A DNA stretch of 64,000 nt from positions 62,001-126,000 of the forward strand of contig NZ_AQHR01000104.1 of NCBI RefSeq assembly GCF_000390185.1, given 5' to 3'. The stretch comes from Lunatimonas lonarensis. Lineage in GTDB: Bacteria > Bacteroidota > Bacteroidia > Cytophagales > Cyclobacteriaceae. This document shows positions 7,206 through 17,055 of the stretch, one piece after another (the first letter of the stretch is position 1; the number at the start of each line of letters is the position of its first letter). The notes below the pieces were generated by a model. That model did not search any database. It saw nothing but the letters and a program-made list of their open reading frames with translations, and was not told the origin of the DNA. The translations under genes and the position numbers were made by a program.

Positions 7206-9014
7206 CTAGGAGTGGCTCATCGGCGGACAGTTTTTTTCCAGAAAGTAATCCACCTCTTTGATAAGGTTGCCCCGCTTTTCGGTCAATATAGTTGGGTCTC
7301 TGTCTTCCTCGCTGGCATCTAGTTTTTCAATGAACAGCCCGAACCGATCCGTCGGCACATAGTCCTTTAGCTGTTGGGTTTTGATTTTGATCCAATAGTC
7401 CGCGAAGGCAAGGGTCTTGGCTCCGTTGAATTTTGGCTGAAGCCGAACATTCTCGGGCAAAATGTCCTTTGTCAGGTTTCTGAAGAGAGCCCTGCCGTAT
7501 GGTTTTGGGGCAAAAAGATGCACCGGCAGGCTGTATACCAATTGCAACAAACGAACGTCGGCGAGTGGATAGACAGTTTCTATCCCGTGTCGATTCGCGT
7601 AGGAACCCTCTGACTCCGTCCGGAGGGTTGTGTGTGAACGGCACATACGGTGTTTCAGAAAGGAGGAAAAGGATTTCTCAAACGGGAAGGACTGATCCTT
7701 CAGCACGCCGTGTAGGGGGCTGCTCGGGTGAAGTAGGTTTCTCGAATCCTGTATTTTTCGGAATTCTGGCTTGGAAGAGCCTTTAAACATACTCCAATAA
7801 TAATGGACTATTCCTTTCACTGCCCTAAGCCGAAACCTGGCAAGGTGGGAAAGCAGGCCCGGAACATCCAACGTGTGCAGGTATTCGTGAAAATAGTTAC
7901 CGCCTGTTGTGGATATTCCCTCATCGCCCGGAAATCCGCTAAACATCACCTCTACCCCATTAGCTTCTGCGGCCTGCTTGAACAGGGTGTCCTGCCATAC
8001 CGTGTCGCTATTGGCGAGTCCACCCATCACCTCATTTCTCGTATCGAGCTCTTCAAAGACATCCTTGTAGTGAAAGCCTGTGATAGGGTGGTGGTTTGTG
8101 GGATCCAAACCGGCAAAGTTTATGATTTCGGCTTGGGTAGCCTGTTCATCGATACCGTTGGGGGAATAGGGGATGGTTTCATCGCTGAGCACAAAAGAGT
8201 ACGTGTGGAGCTGTTGCACAGGCATTAGCCTGGAGAGCAGCACGGCAATGGCAGAGGAATCCATGCCGCCGCTAAGCTGACAGCCTACGGTTGTCTTTCC
8301 GGCGATGCGGCATCGCACCGCTTCCTTTAGGCAGGCCAGCACACGGGCATGGTAGTCTGCCTCGGACCTGCAATCGGAAAGAGGTAGTTTGGTCAACTCC
8401 CAGTAACGGCGTTCCGCCAAGGGGGAAACCTTTTCGACGGACAGGTAATGTGCAGGCTTGAGTCGATGGATGCTTTTGAAAAAGGTATTTTCTACTGGTT
8501 GGACATATCCCTTTAGTTCCCTTGCCACATAAGGAAGGTTTATTTCTAAAGGATGGGGAAGTACTTTCTTCAGGTCGGTTATTCTGGTCGAAAAGAAGAG
8601 CAGGCCATTATGTTGGGCATAAAAAAGAGGGCGAATACCGAGGGGGTCTTTAGCCAAGAGAAAGGTCGAGCTGTTTTCGTCGACCAGTACAAAACTGAAA
8701 TCACCGATCAGGTGCTTCAGGCAATCTATTCCCCATTTTCGATAGGATTCCAGAATCAGCCCAAGATCGGATGGAAGGTTTGCCATGTGCAAATCGGAAG
8801 CCAATTGGTTCCGATTGTCGATTCTGGCCCAGCCGACGATTCGGAGGGCTTGGTTTTTCGGATCTGTGAGCAGGTTTTCTTCCCGAAAGCCCATCATTAG
8901 GTAGTCTTCGGCCAAGACCATGTTTTCGCCCTGTGTGGGGCTGGATGTTAGGAATTGGGTTAAATCATCGGTATTGGATGGATCCAGTCGAAGGATCCCA
9001 AAAAAGCCTCTCAT
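7206..9014 (-). CDS. Asparagine synthetase-like protein lacking the glutaminase cysteine
   Basis: A 602-residue two-domain protein: an N-terminal class II glutamine-amidotransferase-like domain (about 1-200) and a C-terminal ATP-dependent synthetase domain with PP-loop SGGMDSS near residue 247. The start is MRGFFGIL, whereas true glutamine-dependent enzymes begin Met-Cys-Gly. Cys2 is replaced by Arg, so glutamine hydrolysis should be lost. Such homologues include ammonia-dependent enzymes and amide-forming cyclases such as those for lasso peptides. No lasso precursor, PqqD-like or transglutaminase-like gene is nearby, so no product is proposed. The gene is isolated, divergent from the oxidoreductase at 9349. 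Confidence 0.8.
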   Translation of the reverse strand: MRGFFGILRLDPSNTDDLTQFLTSSPTQGENMVLAEDYLMMGFREENLLTDPKNQALRIVGWARIDNRNQLASDLHMANLPSDLGLILESYRKWGIDCLKHLIGDFSFVLVDENSSTFLLAKDPLGIRPLFYAQHNGLLFFSTRITDLKKVLPHPLEINLPYVARELKGYVQPVENTFFKSIHRLKPAHYLSVEKVSPLAERRYWELTKLPLSDCRSEADYHARVLACLKEAVRCRIAGKTTVGCQLSGGMDSSAIAVLLSRLMPVQQLHTYSFVLSDETIPYSPNGIDEQATQAEIINFAGLDPTNHHPITGFHYKDVFEELDTRNEVMGGLANSDTVWQDTLFKQAAEANGVEVMFSGFPGDEGISTTGGNYFHEYLHTLDVPGLLSHLARFRLRAVKGIVHYYWSMFKGSSKPEFRKIQDSRNLLHPSSPLHGVLKDQSFPFEKSFSSFLKHRMCRSHTTLRTESEGSYANRHGIETVYPLADVRLLQLVYSLPVHLFAPKPYGRALFRNLTKDILPENVRLQPKFNGAKTLAFADYWIKIKTQQLKDYVPTDRFGLFIEKLDASEEDRDPTILTEKRGNLIKEVDYFLEKNCPPMSHS

Positions 9015-9149
9015 AAGGTATACGACTTGTTTTTTTGGACAGGAAATTCGATAGGCGTAATATCGGTGTTAAAACTACAAAATCATTTTGGGTTAACAGG
9101 GTATATTTTTCGTAAAAGCCAGTATTTACAAAGAACAGTGAGCCATACG

Positions 9150-9179
9150 TTGGAAGGATAACATATTATCGTTACTTTG
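9150..9179 (+). promoter_or_regulatory. Possible promoter for the Gfo/Idh/MocA gene
   Basis: TTG at 9150-9152 and TACTTTG at 9173-9179 are separated by 20 bases. The -7 box is one base short of TAnnTTTG, a variant also seen at 36291-36297 on the other strand. Confidence 0.35.
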
Positions 9180-9348
9180 GAATCGATGCCGCCTACCCGT
9201 CTCACAGTGGGATGGTTAGGGGCCACGGGGTTTGTTGGCGATTTGGGCGAGCGATCCCGGTCTTTGGTACAGGATTAGTACGGATAGGGCAAGTATAGGT
9301 GAAACGCAGGTAGAAACAGATATAATTTCAAATATAAACCCAGATAAC

Positions 9349-10815
9349 GTGAACGAAAGAAGGTCTTTTTTGAGAAAATCAGTACTCGGTACCGCCGGCA
9401 TATCCATGGGTGCGCTTGGTTTCAGTGCCAAATCCTATGGGGCCATTATGGGAGCTAACGACCGGCTGAGGATAGCGGTCTGCGGACTCAATGGAAGGGG
9501 TAAATCCCATATCGGTGGATTTACCGCCTTGGATGATGTAGAGATAGCGTACCTAGTGGATCCCGATAGCCAGGTACTTGCAGAGCGTCTCCAAAGCCTT
9601 AAGGACGGTGGTGGAGTACATTCCCGTGCGCAGGGCGAGGCAGATGTGCGGCGGGTTCTTGAAGATAGAAACATCGATGCCATTACAGTGGCAACTCCGA
9701 ATCACTGGCATTCGCTGATGGTGATATGGGCGGCACAGGCCGGCAAGCACTGCTATGTGGAAAAGCCGGCCAGCCACGATGTGTACGAGGGCCGGGTGGC
9801 CTTGGCTGCGGCACAGAAGTATGGGATTGTCGTTCAGCACGGAGCCCAGCGACGGTCCGAGTCCGGCTGGGCACGTCAGATCAGTGACATACGATCGGGC
9901 AAGTATGGAAAGATGCTGGTTTCCCATGGCTTTGCCTGCAAACCAAGAGCAGGTATAGGGCACAAACCCTACACTGTAGCACCTGCCAACTTAGACTGGA
10001 ACCTCTGGAAAGGGCCGGCTGTCATTGACCGGTTTCACGAAAACCTCGTGCACTATAACTGGCATTGGAACTGGCAGGTGGGTAACGGCGAGTTAAACAA
10101 TCAGGGAACACACCAGCTGGACGTAGCCTACTGGGCCTTGGATCCCGAGGTGGCCAATACCCATCCCAAGCGGGTGATGGCGATGGGCGGACGTTTTTCC
10201 TGGGACGATCAGGGCCAAACCCCCAATACCATGTTTGCCATTGCCGAGTTTGCCAACGGGCAGCAGGTGTTTTTTAACGTACGAAACGTCAACCATGAAG
10301 GCTATGTGCATGAGGTGACCAATCGGTTTTACTTTGAGGACGGTGGAAAACTCATAGACGGAGAGTACCACTCCCACAATGGTAGCCAACCCCGAAATGT
10401 GCCGATTACGGAAGTGAAAATTACCCCGGGAGGCTCCTACGGAAGCTTCGTAGCTGCCTGTAAGGCTGGCGACCCGATGATGGCAAACGGCAACATGTAC
10501 GATGCCCACTATAGTTGTACGTTGGGGCACTTAATGAATATCTCCTACCGACTCGGAGAAAAGGTCCCTTTCAATGCGAAGGCGGGGCGCTTTGGTGATA
10601 ATCCACTCGCCTACGAGGAATTTATGAAGATCCATGCCATCGCACGGGATGGCATGGGTGTTCCAGAGGACAAGGCCGACTATATCGTGGGGCCTTGGTT
10701 GGAATTTGACGGGGATGCCGAGCATTTTGTGGGAGACCACTCGGTGGAAGCTAACAGATTGCTGTACGATCCACGAAATGCCGAATTTGACATCCCTTCG
10801 CCAAAATCGGTTTGA
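9349..10815 (+). CDS. Tat-exported Gfo/Idh/MocA family oxidoreductase
   Basis: An NAD(P)-dependent sugar or cyclitol oxidoreductase family member, 488 residues from a GTG at 9349 (NERRSFLRKS follows). The twin-arginine motif RRSFLRK sits at residues 4-10, before a hydrophobic segment (GTAGISMGALGF), so folded export to the periplasm is expected. The Rossmann entry is RIAVCGLNGRGKSHIGGF and the conserved VEKP lies near residue 137. A longer frame opens at a TTG at 9232, but that would put 39 non-signal residues before the twin arginine. The substrate is unknown. Tat-exported members are common in Bacteroidota glycan and cyclitol metabolism. No transporter or glycosidase partner adjoins it. Confidence 0.85.
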   Translation: MNERRSFLRKSVLGTAGISMGALGFSAKSYGAIMGANDRLRIAVCGLNGRGKSHIGGFTALDDVEIAYLVDPDSQVLAERLQSLKDGGGVHSRAQGEADVRRVLEDRNIDAITVATPNHWHSLMVIWAAQAGKHCYVEKPASHDVYEGRVALAAAQKYGIVVQHGAQRRSESGWARQISDIRSGKYGKMLVSHGFACKPRAGIGHKPYTVAPANLDWNLWKGPAVIDRFHENLVHYNWHWNWQVGNGELNNQGTHQLDVAYWALDPEVANTHPKRVMAMGGRFSWDDQGQTPNTMFAIAEFANGQQVFFNVRNVNHEGYVHEVTNRFYFEDGGKLIDGEYHSHNGSQPRNVPITEVKITPGGSYGSFVAACKAGDPMMANGNMYDAHYSCTLGHLMNISYRLGEKVPFNAKAGRFGDNPLAYEEFMKIHAIARDGMGVPEDKADYIVGPWLEFDGDAEHFVGDHSVEANRLLYDPRNAEFDIPSPKSV

Positions 10816-11075
10816 TGGATCCGGCCTGGGAAATGCTGTTGCTGACGACGTATGCTTCGATGGTTTTTATCGGAAGTATACGCCGTTTGTCGGTTTTGTA
10901 GCTGGACAGGTCAGGGACTGTTTGGGTAAATAGTATCCTTTAAAATTTAAATAAATGTTAAAATACAGGGAAAAAGGTAATTTATTAGGGTAATTGTTTT
11001 TGCTTTTACTATTATTTTTTTAGTTTTAAAGGATCGAGTTTCTTAAAATGTTTCCAAAACCCTGTTGAACCGGCC

Positions 11076-12248
11076 ATGAATTACCTGCGAATTTTATTTT
11101 TTGGTATTGGATGCATCTCCACAGGAGTGTTGTTAACTGCGTGCGGTTCTAGGGTGGAGCGAGACGTCCCCGCCATTTCAGTTCACTTTGAGGTGGTGGA
11201 TAGTTTGGTGGTAGCTTATTTGGGAGAACTTTCCCTTCTGAACGAGAAACCAAATGGATCGGAATTTCTAATGTTCGATTTTCGGGCTTCGACCTATGTA
11301 CGGGTAGCTAGGGACGGCACTATTCAATATGCGAAGAAATTCGGAAAGGATGACAAGGACAGTCATGGAGACGTCATGGTGTCGGCAGGTTATTTGGATG
11401 ACAGCACCATTGCGGTGTTTGGCATGCAGGGTTATTACCTGTACGACCTTAGATTTAATTTAAAAGAAAAAAAGCCTTTTCCCTTTCAAGTATTCACCAA
11501 CTCAGTGGGAGGTGCCCATGGAATACTGCAGATGGGCGAATTCCTGTTTACCAACCGATATCCAGATGATGTATCTGGCGGTTTTTTTGAAAAGCCGGAT
11601 TATCTGGCGAGCTTTCCTTTTTTGACACTCTATGACTGGCGGAACGATGAGATTCGTGCCCAACAGTATATTCCTTCGGAGTCTAAATTGATACAGCGAC
11701 CTGGCAAGTACCGGGAACCGGCCCCACACGCAGTTGTGCATGAAGGAGAGTTATTATTGCTTTTCTTTTATAGCCCCGAGATATACCGGTATTCCCTGCC
11801 ATCCTTAGAGCCATTGGGGAGCATTGCGTTGCAACCTGATGCCACCTATTCTCAGGTGAAGCCTGTTAGCGATATGGGGAGCGGTTTTGAGCAGTTTTTT
11901 ACCGACCTAGCGGGGTCATCCTATTTTCATTTTTCCCAAGTAGGCTCCTTCTTACTCACCGGGTATAAAGCGGGTGTTCCACAGATAGAGGTGGATGCCC
12001 TGCCCAGGGATCGGGTAGGAGGACCAAAATTTATGGAGCTTGTTGAAAAGTACAAGAAGAATCATTATCAGTTGGTGCTGGAAGGAGAAAAAGTATGGGA
12101 GGGCCCTTTGGATGTGGAGTTTCGGCATTCGGGCCGAAGACTGTATGCCCACCGACATCTGGCACGTATGCAACCAAAGGAAGAGTTGGACTATGTGGTT
12201 TTGTATTTTTATGACGTATCGTTAGACCGCGAAAACACTCCGTTATAA
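11076..12248 (+). CDS. Lipoprotein, DUF4221-like
   Basis: A 390-residue predicted lipoprotein with signal peptide and lipobox LTAC (Cys23). The mature part is rich in aromatic beta-strand segments and may form a propeller-like fold. It shares its opening (VDSLVV, 14 residues or so after the start of the mature region), length and overall layout with the lipoprotein at 15450-16646 on the far side of the RND gene, so the two are probably paralogues. The resemblance to the Bacteroidota DUF4221 family is from memory, and no function is known for it. The gene precedes the RND permease by 64 bases and is probably co-transcribed. Confidence 0.7.
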   Translation: MNYLRILFFGIGCISTGVLLTACGSRVERDVPAISVHFEVVDSLVVAYLGELSLLNEKPNGSEFLMFDFRASTYVRVARDGTIQYAKKFGKDDKDSHGDVMVSAGYLDDSTIAVFGMQGYYLYDLRFNLKEKKPFPFQVFTNSVGGAHGILQMGEFLFTNRYPDDVSGGFFEKPDYLASFPFLTLYDWRNDEIRAQQYIPSESKLIQRPGKYREPAPHAVVHEGELLLLFFYSPEIYRYSLPSLEPLGSIALQPDATYSQVKPVSDMGSGFEQFFTDLAGSSYFHFSQVGSFLLTGYKAGVPQIEVDALPRDRVGGPKFMELVEKYKKNHYQLVLEGEKVWEGPLDVEFRHSGRRLYAHRHLARMQPKEELDYVVLYFYDVSLDRENTPL

Positions 12249-12312
12249 CCGTTTATCCAATGATTTAAATAAGGATGCATACACTAGTGGAAAACGTAAA
12301 AACAGAAAAGAT

Positions 12313-15300
12313 ATGACACCATTTCGGTTAGTAGTTGCTTTTTTTGTGGTGTCCATCATTGGGTTCGCGCTGATACCCAAGTTATCGGTGGATCTGAATC
12401 CTAGGGAGCGTGAGCCTGTGCTGAACGTTTCCTATGGAGTAAGGGATGCATCTCCCGAATTGGTGGAAAAATTGGCCACTTCCCCCTTGGAAGGCGTTTT
12501 TAGCCAGCTGACCGAGCTGAAAAAGATTAATTCGGTTTCGGAATATAACAAGGGATCGATCACGCTTCGGTTTGATAAGCACACGGACATGGAATACAAG
12601 CAGTTTGAGGTGGCATCGTTGATCCGACAGGTGTACTCCGCATTGGATTCCAAGGTTTCTTATCCCAATGTAACCCAGTCAGCGCAACGCAATGTCAATG
12701 AGCGTTCGCCCATTTTAAGGTTTAGCGTCAACGGACCCTTCGCTTCTTTCGAGATCAAGAAAATCACCGAAGATGTCCTGCGGTCTGCGCTGAACCGCAT
12801 CGAGGAAATAGAGGAGATTTCCGTACGGGGAGCTTCCGACCTGAGCCTGTTTATAGTGTACGATATAAAAAAACTACAGGCACTGAAGATGACCCGTAGC
12901 ACGTTGGCCTCCAAGATCAGAAACGCCTTTGGCCTGCAGTATCCCGGACTGGTGATCAATGCGTCTGGCGAGTCGCTGTTCCTGACCGTGGATCGTTCGC
13001 TCACGGCATTGGAACAGCTACAGAACCTTCACCTTGGTACTTTTGAGGGGAAGGACCTTTTTTTGGGTGATGTAGCCGTACTGTCCCTTCAGGAAGAAGA
13101 AGCTACCAATTATTACCGAATCAATGGGAACAATTCCGTTACCATGACGATTTATAGCCGGGATGGTGTCAACAAGGTGCTCTTGGCACAGCGTATCCGG
13201 GAGTTGATAGATCAGCAATCGGTTCATTTGCCGGCAGGCTTTGACGTGCGACTGGAGACAGACAGTACCGAATACCTGGCCAAGGAACTTAAAAAGATAT
13301 ACAAGCGATCAGGACTCTCTATTCTGATACTGGTAGTGTTCATTTTTTTGGTGAACCGAAACCTACGGTATCTGACTACGCTGTTTTTGGGTATAGTAGT
13401 CAATTTGAGCCTCACGGTGATCATCCTCTATTTGCTTCGGATTGATATCCATCTATATTCTCTAGCGGGTCTGACGATATCCTTTGGATTGATTGTAGAC
13501 AATACGATCATTATGATCGATCACCTGCATAAACATCGCAACAGGAAGGTTTTTCTCGCCTTGCTGGCGGCTTCCCTGACCACTATCGCCGCATTACTAA
13601 TGGTGTTTCTTTTACCCGAGGAAGACCGTAAAAATCTGGGAGAGTTTTCCGTGGTGGTTGCTGTCATGCTAGGCGTTTCACTGCTGGTCGCTTTGGGTTT
13701 TACCCCTGCCCTGTACCAGCTGCTTTTTGGGGAAAAGCGGACTGCTGGCAGACGTTTATCCTTTGCCGCTCTCAGAAGAAGGGTAAGGGGTTTTTTACGG
13801 ATGGAGCGAGCGATTGCCTTTACTGCATCCTACCGCAAGACGTTTGTTTTTCTGTTGATTCTATTGTTTGGGCTCCCCGTCTTCTACCTGCCTTCTAGGT
13901 GGGATGGACAGGATTGGTACAATAAAAGTATAGGTAGTACCTACTATCAAGAAGAGATACGTCCTTGGGTAGATAAGGCACTTGGTGGGTCGATGCGCAT
14001 GTTTGTGAGAGGCGTTTTTGAGAAATCCCAATACCGTGAACCGGAGCGAACCAGGCTCATTGTAAACGCTTCGCTTCCGTTTGGAAATACCTTGGAGCAA
14101 ATGGATTATATCATACGGGAATTTGAGGAGTTCCTAAAAGGCGTAGAGGGGATCGATAAATTCGTAACCAGTGTGTCCTCCGGGCAAAGTGCACGGATAG
14201 AAATCACCTTTAAAGATGCTTATGAACGATCCGCACTGCCTTACCAATTGAAGGGAAAGCTGGCCATGAAGTCTACTGACTGGAGTGGGGTTAGGTGGAA
14301 TATATATGGTGTTGGGCAGGGCTTTTTTACCGGACCGGGAGGAGAGGGGATACCCTCCTTCCGTGTGGAGATGCGGGGCTATAACTTTGATGAACTGGAG
14401 CGGCAGGCTGAAAAATTGGCGGAGAAACTTCTAACCCATCGACGGATTCAGGAAGTGAATACAAACGAACGCCTGAGCTACTACGAACGAAAGACAGAGG
14501 AATATGTCCTGCGTTTTGATCAGGACCGCATGAGCTTAGGTGGTACCGATATGTACCGAATGGTAAGTGCCTTGGATGATGTGGCCAAGCCCCAGTCGGC
14601 CTCCCTTTTCGTCAATGTGGACGATCGTCGATACGGTGTCTTTATCAAAGAGCGGGATTCAGATCGTTTTTCCCGCTTTGACTTGGAAAATACCAGTTTG
14701 ATATCGGGGGAAAAAGAGATTTTTAGGGTTGGTAGTTTTGGAACGCTGAAAAAGGAAACGACTACCAGTTCTCTGCACAAGGAGGATCGGCAGTATATTC
14801 GGTTGGTTTCCTTCGAATATATGGGTTCGGCCAAGTTCGGAGGGGAATACCTGGATCAGGTATTGGGAGAACTTAAGACCACCCTTCCATTGGGCTATAC
14901 GGCGACCAAGCAAACCTATAGCTGGGACTATAGCAAAGCCAAGCGTCAGTACGGGCTTTTGGCGGTGTTGGTAGTGGGGATATTCTTCATATGTTCCGTA
15001 TTGTTTGAGAATTTTAAGCAGCCTTTGGTCATTATTTTCATTATTCCCATCTCTTTTATTGGTCTCTTTCTGATTTTTTCCCTGTTTGATTTTTACTTTG
15101 ACCAAGGAGGTTATGCGGCATTTGTCATGTTGGGAGGGCTTGCCGTCAATGCCGCCATTTTCATCGTCAACGATCTCAACAACCGCAAGACCGGAGTCTA
15201 CAACCGCAATCTGTTAAAAGCCGTGGCCGGAAAAGCAACGCCGATTTTGCTGACAGTGTTGTCCACTTGTTTTGGTCTGATTCCATTTATCATGGAAGGA

Positions 15301-15453
15301 CAAAACGAGATATTTTGGTTTTCCCTAGCCATTGGTACGATCGGCGGCCTGATATTTAGTATGATTGGCGTTTTTTGGGCACTGCCCGTTTTTTTGTGGC
15401 AAAAAAGCAAGCACAAAGCGGTAACTTCGACACCTAAACAAACACCTTCATGA
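12313..15453 (+). CDS. RND-family efflux/transport permease
   Basis: A 1046-residue inner-membrane proton-driven permease of the AcrB/CusA superfamily, with two large periplasmic loops and 12 expected transmembrane helices. TM1 starts at residue 5. The fourth-helix proton-relay motif reads GLIVDNTIIMID near residue 393, with a single acidic residue where HAE1 pumps usually have two. The second half repeats the plan (FVMLGGLAVNAAIFIVNDLNN near 940). No periplasmic adaptor or TolC gene is adjacent; two paralogous lipoproteins flank it instead. Its stop overlaps the start of the next gene by 4 bases (ATGA). The substrate is unknown, and a role in lipid or envelope transport rather than drug efflux is possible. 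Confidence 0.9.
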   Translation: MTPFRLVVAFFVVSIIGFALIPKLSVDLNPREREPVLNVSYGVRDASPELVEKLATSPLEGVFSQLTELKKINSVSEYNKGSITLRFDKHTDMEYKQFEVASLIRQVYSALDSKVSYPNVTQSAQRNVNERSPILRFSVNGPFASFEIKKITEDVLRSALNRIEEIEEISVRGASDLSLFIVYDIKKLQALKMTRSTLASKIRNAFGLQYPGLVINASGESLFLTVDRSLTALEQLQNLHLGTFEGKDLFLGDVAVLSLQEEEATNYYRINGNNSVTMTIYSRDGVNKVLLAQRIRELIDQQSVHLPAGFDVRLETDSTEYLAKELKKIYKRSGLSILILVVFIFLVNRNLRYLTTLFLGIVVNLSLTVIILYLLRIDIHLYSLAGLTISFGLIVDNTIIMIDHLHKHRNRKVFLALLAASLTTIAALLMVFLLPEEDRKNLGEFSVVVAVMLGVSLLVALGFTPALYQLLFGEKRTAGRRLSFAALRRRVRGFLRMERAIAFTASYRKTFVFLLILLFGLPVFYLPSRWDGQDWYNKSIGSTYYQEEIRPWVDKALGGSMRMFVRGVFEKSQYREPERTRLIVNASLPFGNTLEQMDYIIREFEEFLKGVEGIDKFVTSVSSGQSARIEITFKDAYERSALPYQLKGKLAMKSTDWSGVRWNIYGVGQGFFTGPGGEGIPSFRVEMRGYNFDELERQAEKLAEKLLTHRRIQEVNTNERLSYYERKTEEYVLRFDQDRMSLGGTDMYRMVSALDDVAKPQSASLFVNVDDRRYGVFIKERDSDRFSRFDLENTSLISGEKEIFRVGSFGTLKKETTTSSLHKEDRQYIRLVSFEYMGSAKFGGEYLDQVLGELKTTLPLGYTATKQTYSWDYSKAKRQYGLLAVLVVGIFFICSVLFENFKQPLVIIFIIPISFIGLFLIFSLFDFYFDQGGYAAFVMLGGLAVNAAIFIVNDLNNRKTGVYNRNLLKAVAGKATPILLTVLSTCFGLIPFIMEGQNEIFWFSLAIGTIGGLIFSMIGVFWALPVFLWQKSKHKAVTSTPKQTPS

Positions 15454-16646
15454 GTTCATGTATGAAAAAGCTTGGCTTTGTATATTTTTTGGTGGCCTAC
15501 TGCACCGTTGCCTGTACTTCATCTGAAGAGAACCGGGAGGTAGGCCCTGCTACTAAGCTTACGCTGGAGCTGGTAGATAGCTTGGTGGTCGATGAACTGA
15601 ATACACTGGTCATAGATGACTATTCGCCAGAGACAGGGTATTTTCTGTTGCGCGCCTTGCGCTCCAGAAAACCCTATTTGGTAGACGAAAAGGGGACGAT
15701 TTTGCAGGTCTTTGATGTGCTGGATGATGGACCTAACGGGCTGGGCGCCAATGGGGCCTTTGGATACCGTCTCTTAGGTAGAGACCGGTGGGTTGCCGAG
15801 GTGGTGTTCAACGGATACCATGTGTATGATTTGGCCGGGAAAAAGCTAACCCATCTGCCTTCTTTGCAAAAGGGGATGTTTGGCATGTCGGTTTATCACT
15901 ATCAGACCAATTTTCATCCTTATGTTAAAGGGGGTAAAGCCTATTTGGTGGGGAAAGAATCTAATTTGGTGAATCCAGTGGAGCTAAATCCAAAAGAGAT
16001 AGGTGCTGCCTACTACGATTCGGCAAATATACTGTTCAGGTATAGCTTGGCCGATTCTACGCATCAACTGCTGGAAACCTATCCAAAGGGATGGACTCCG
16101 AGAATCGAGGGCTCCTTTGTGGGGTCGGGAGTGATTATGGCATTTCATCCGGGGAAGCAGGAAATGGCGGTACTGCCCGTAAAGGGGAATCAGCTTTTTG
16201 TCTACGATTTCTCGGGAGAGGAGCCCATCTTGAGAGATACGGTCGAGCTTTTCCATAAAGACCGTCCTTTGCAAGTTCCGGTTGTGAAGTTTTCCGAGGA
16301 GGATCAGTTTTCCGATTATCCTTCATTTTTTGACCTTCGGTATGCAGGGGATGATTTGGTAGCCGTATTTTCCACCAAAATCCCGACTGATGTCATGCGT
16401 CAGCTTCGGGCTGGATCGGAGCAATATTACAATACCCCAGAGTACAAGGAGGCGATGGCTTTGTACAGCAAGATGCGATGGATATGGGTGAGTGGAGGTA
16501 AGCAGATCGGTGTGTTGGATGAATTCCCCAGGCCAGGGCATTTGGATTTTGCCGACGTGAATGGGCATGTCTATCTCAATGACAATGCAGATCCGGAGGT
16601 GGAGCGTAGTTACAACGTATTTTACAAGTTTAGGTTGAAGCGGTGA
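15450..16646 (+). CDS. Lipoprotein, DUF4221-like (paralogue of 11076-12248)
   Basis: A 398-residue predicted lipoprotein. The signal peptide ends at a lipobox-like TVAC (Cys22 from the first Met; a second ATG at 15462 gives MKKLGFVYF and may be the true start). The mature region opens with LELVDSLVVDELNTL, echoing the lipoprotein at 11076. It overlaps the end of the RND gene by 4 bases, which implies translational coupling. The family is uncharacterised. Placement suggests that both lipoproteins assist or sense the RND system (inference). Confidence 0.7.
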   Translation: MSSCMKKLGFVYFLVAYCTVACTSSEENREVGPATKLTLELVDSLVVDELNTLVIDDYSPETGYFLLRALRSRKPYLVDEKGTILQVFDVLDDGPNGLGANGAFGYRLLGRDRWVAEVVFNGYHVYDLAGKKLTHLPSLQKGMFGMSVYHYQTNFHPYVKGGKAYLVGKESNLVNPVELNPKEIGAAYYDSANILFRYSLADSTHQLLETYPKGWTPRIEGSFVGSGVIMAFHPGKQEMAVLPVKGNQLFVYDFSGEEPILRDTVELFHKDRPLQVPVVKFSEEDQFSDYPSFFDLRYAGDDLVAVFSTKIPTDVMRQLRAGSEQYYNTPEYKEAMALYSKMRWIWVSGGKQIGVLDEFPRPGHLDFADVNGHVYLNDNADPEVERSYNVFYKFRLKR

Positions 16647-16897
16647 ATCGACGGTTAAAAAAGGAACCTTTCAATTTATTTGATTCATTGTTTTCCCGGT
16701 TATTGGTTTATTTTGTAACCTTGGCTTATCTGAAGGGTAAAAAATTTAATTTTTGGTATTTTGTTTTTTTAAGGAATTATGTTCTGAAAAAAACTTTCTT
16801 CCGGTTAGTTTTTTGGAGTTTGCTATATTTTCATATTTTTAATATTTATTACTAAATATTAACTAATCGTTAATTAATAAATGTTTTTATTGATTAA

Positions 16898-16929
16898 TTT
16901 GCAACGAGTGATTTTAGGATATACATTTG
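16898..16929 (+). promoter_or_regulatory. Bacteroidota-type promoter for the secreted protein gene
   Basis: TTTG at 16898-16901 and TACATTTG at 16922-16929 are separated by 20 bases, a full match to the Bacteroidota form. The expected start is near 16936, with a leader of about 120 bases before the ATG at 17056. The rest of the 16647-17055 gap is very AT-rich and shows no credible gene. Confidence 0.7.
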
Positions 16930-17055
16930 TACCATACTTACGTAAGTGATTCAATTACCCGCCCAAAGTAATTAACCTCAATCAATAATTTGCCGGCATA
17001 CTTCCGGAGAAGAGGTTTAAAATTTCATTTTACAAACCTTCAAAATTTTAACACC

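Noticed and set aside
7803-8228. A 141-codon open frame opposite the asparagine-synthetase-like gene
   Set aside because: It lies fully inside the real gene on the other strand, shows no family motifs and follows the shadow pattern of many such frames here.
7206-9348. A lasso-peptide cluster around the asparagine-synthetase-like gene
   Set aside because: No precursor peptide, PqqD-like or transglutaminase-like gene was found on either side.
16643-16855. A 70-codon open frame right after the second lipoprotein gene
   Set aside because: It is very AT-rich, starts with GTG, has low-complexity Phe/Leu composition and no ribosome-binding site.
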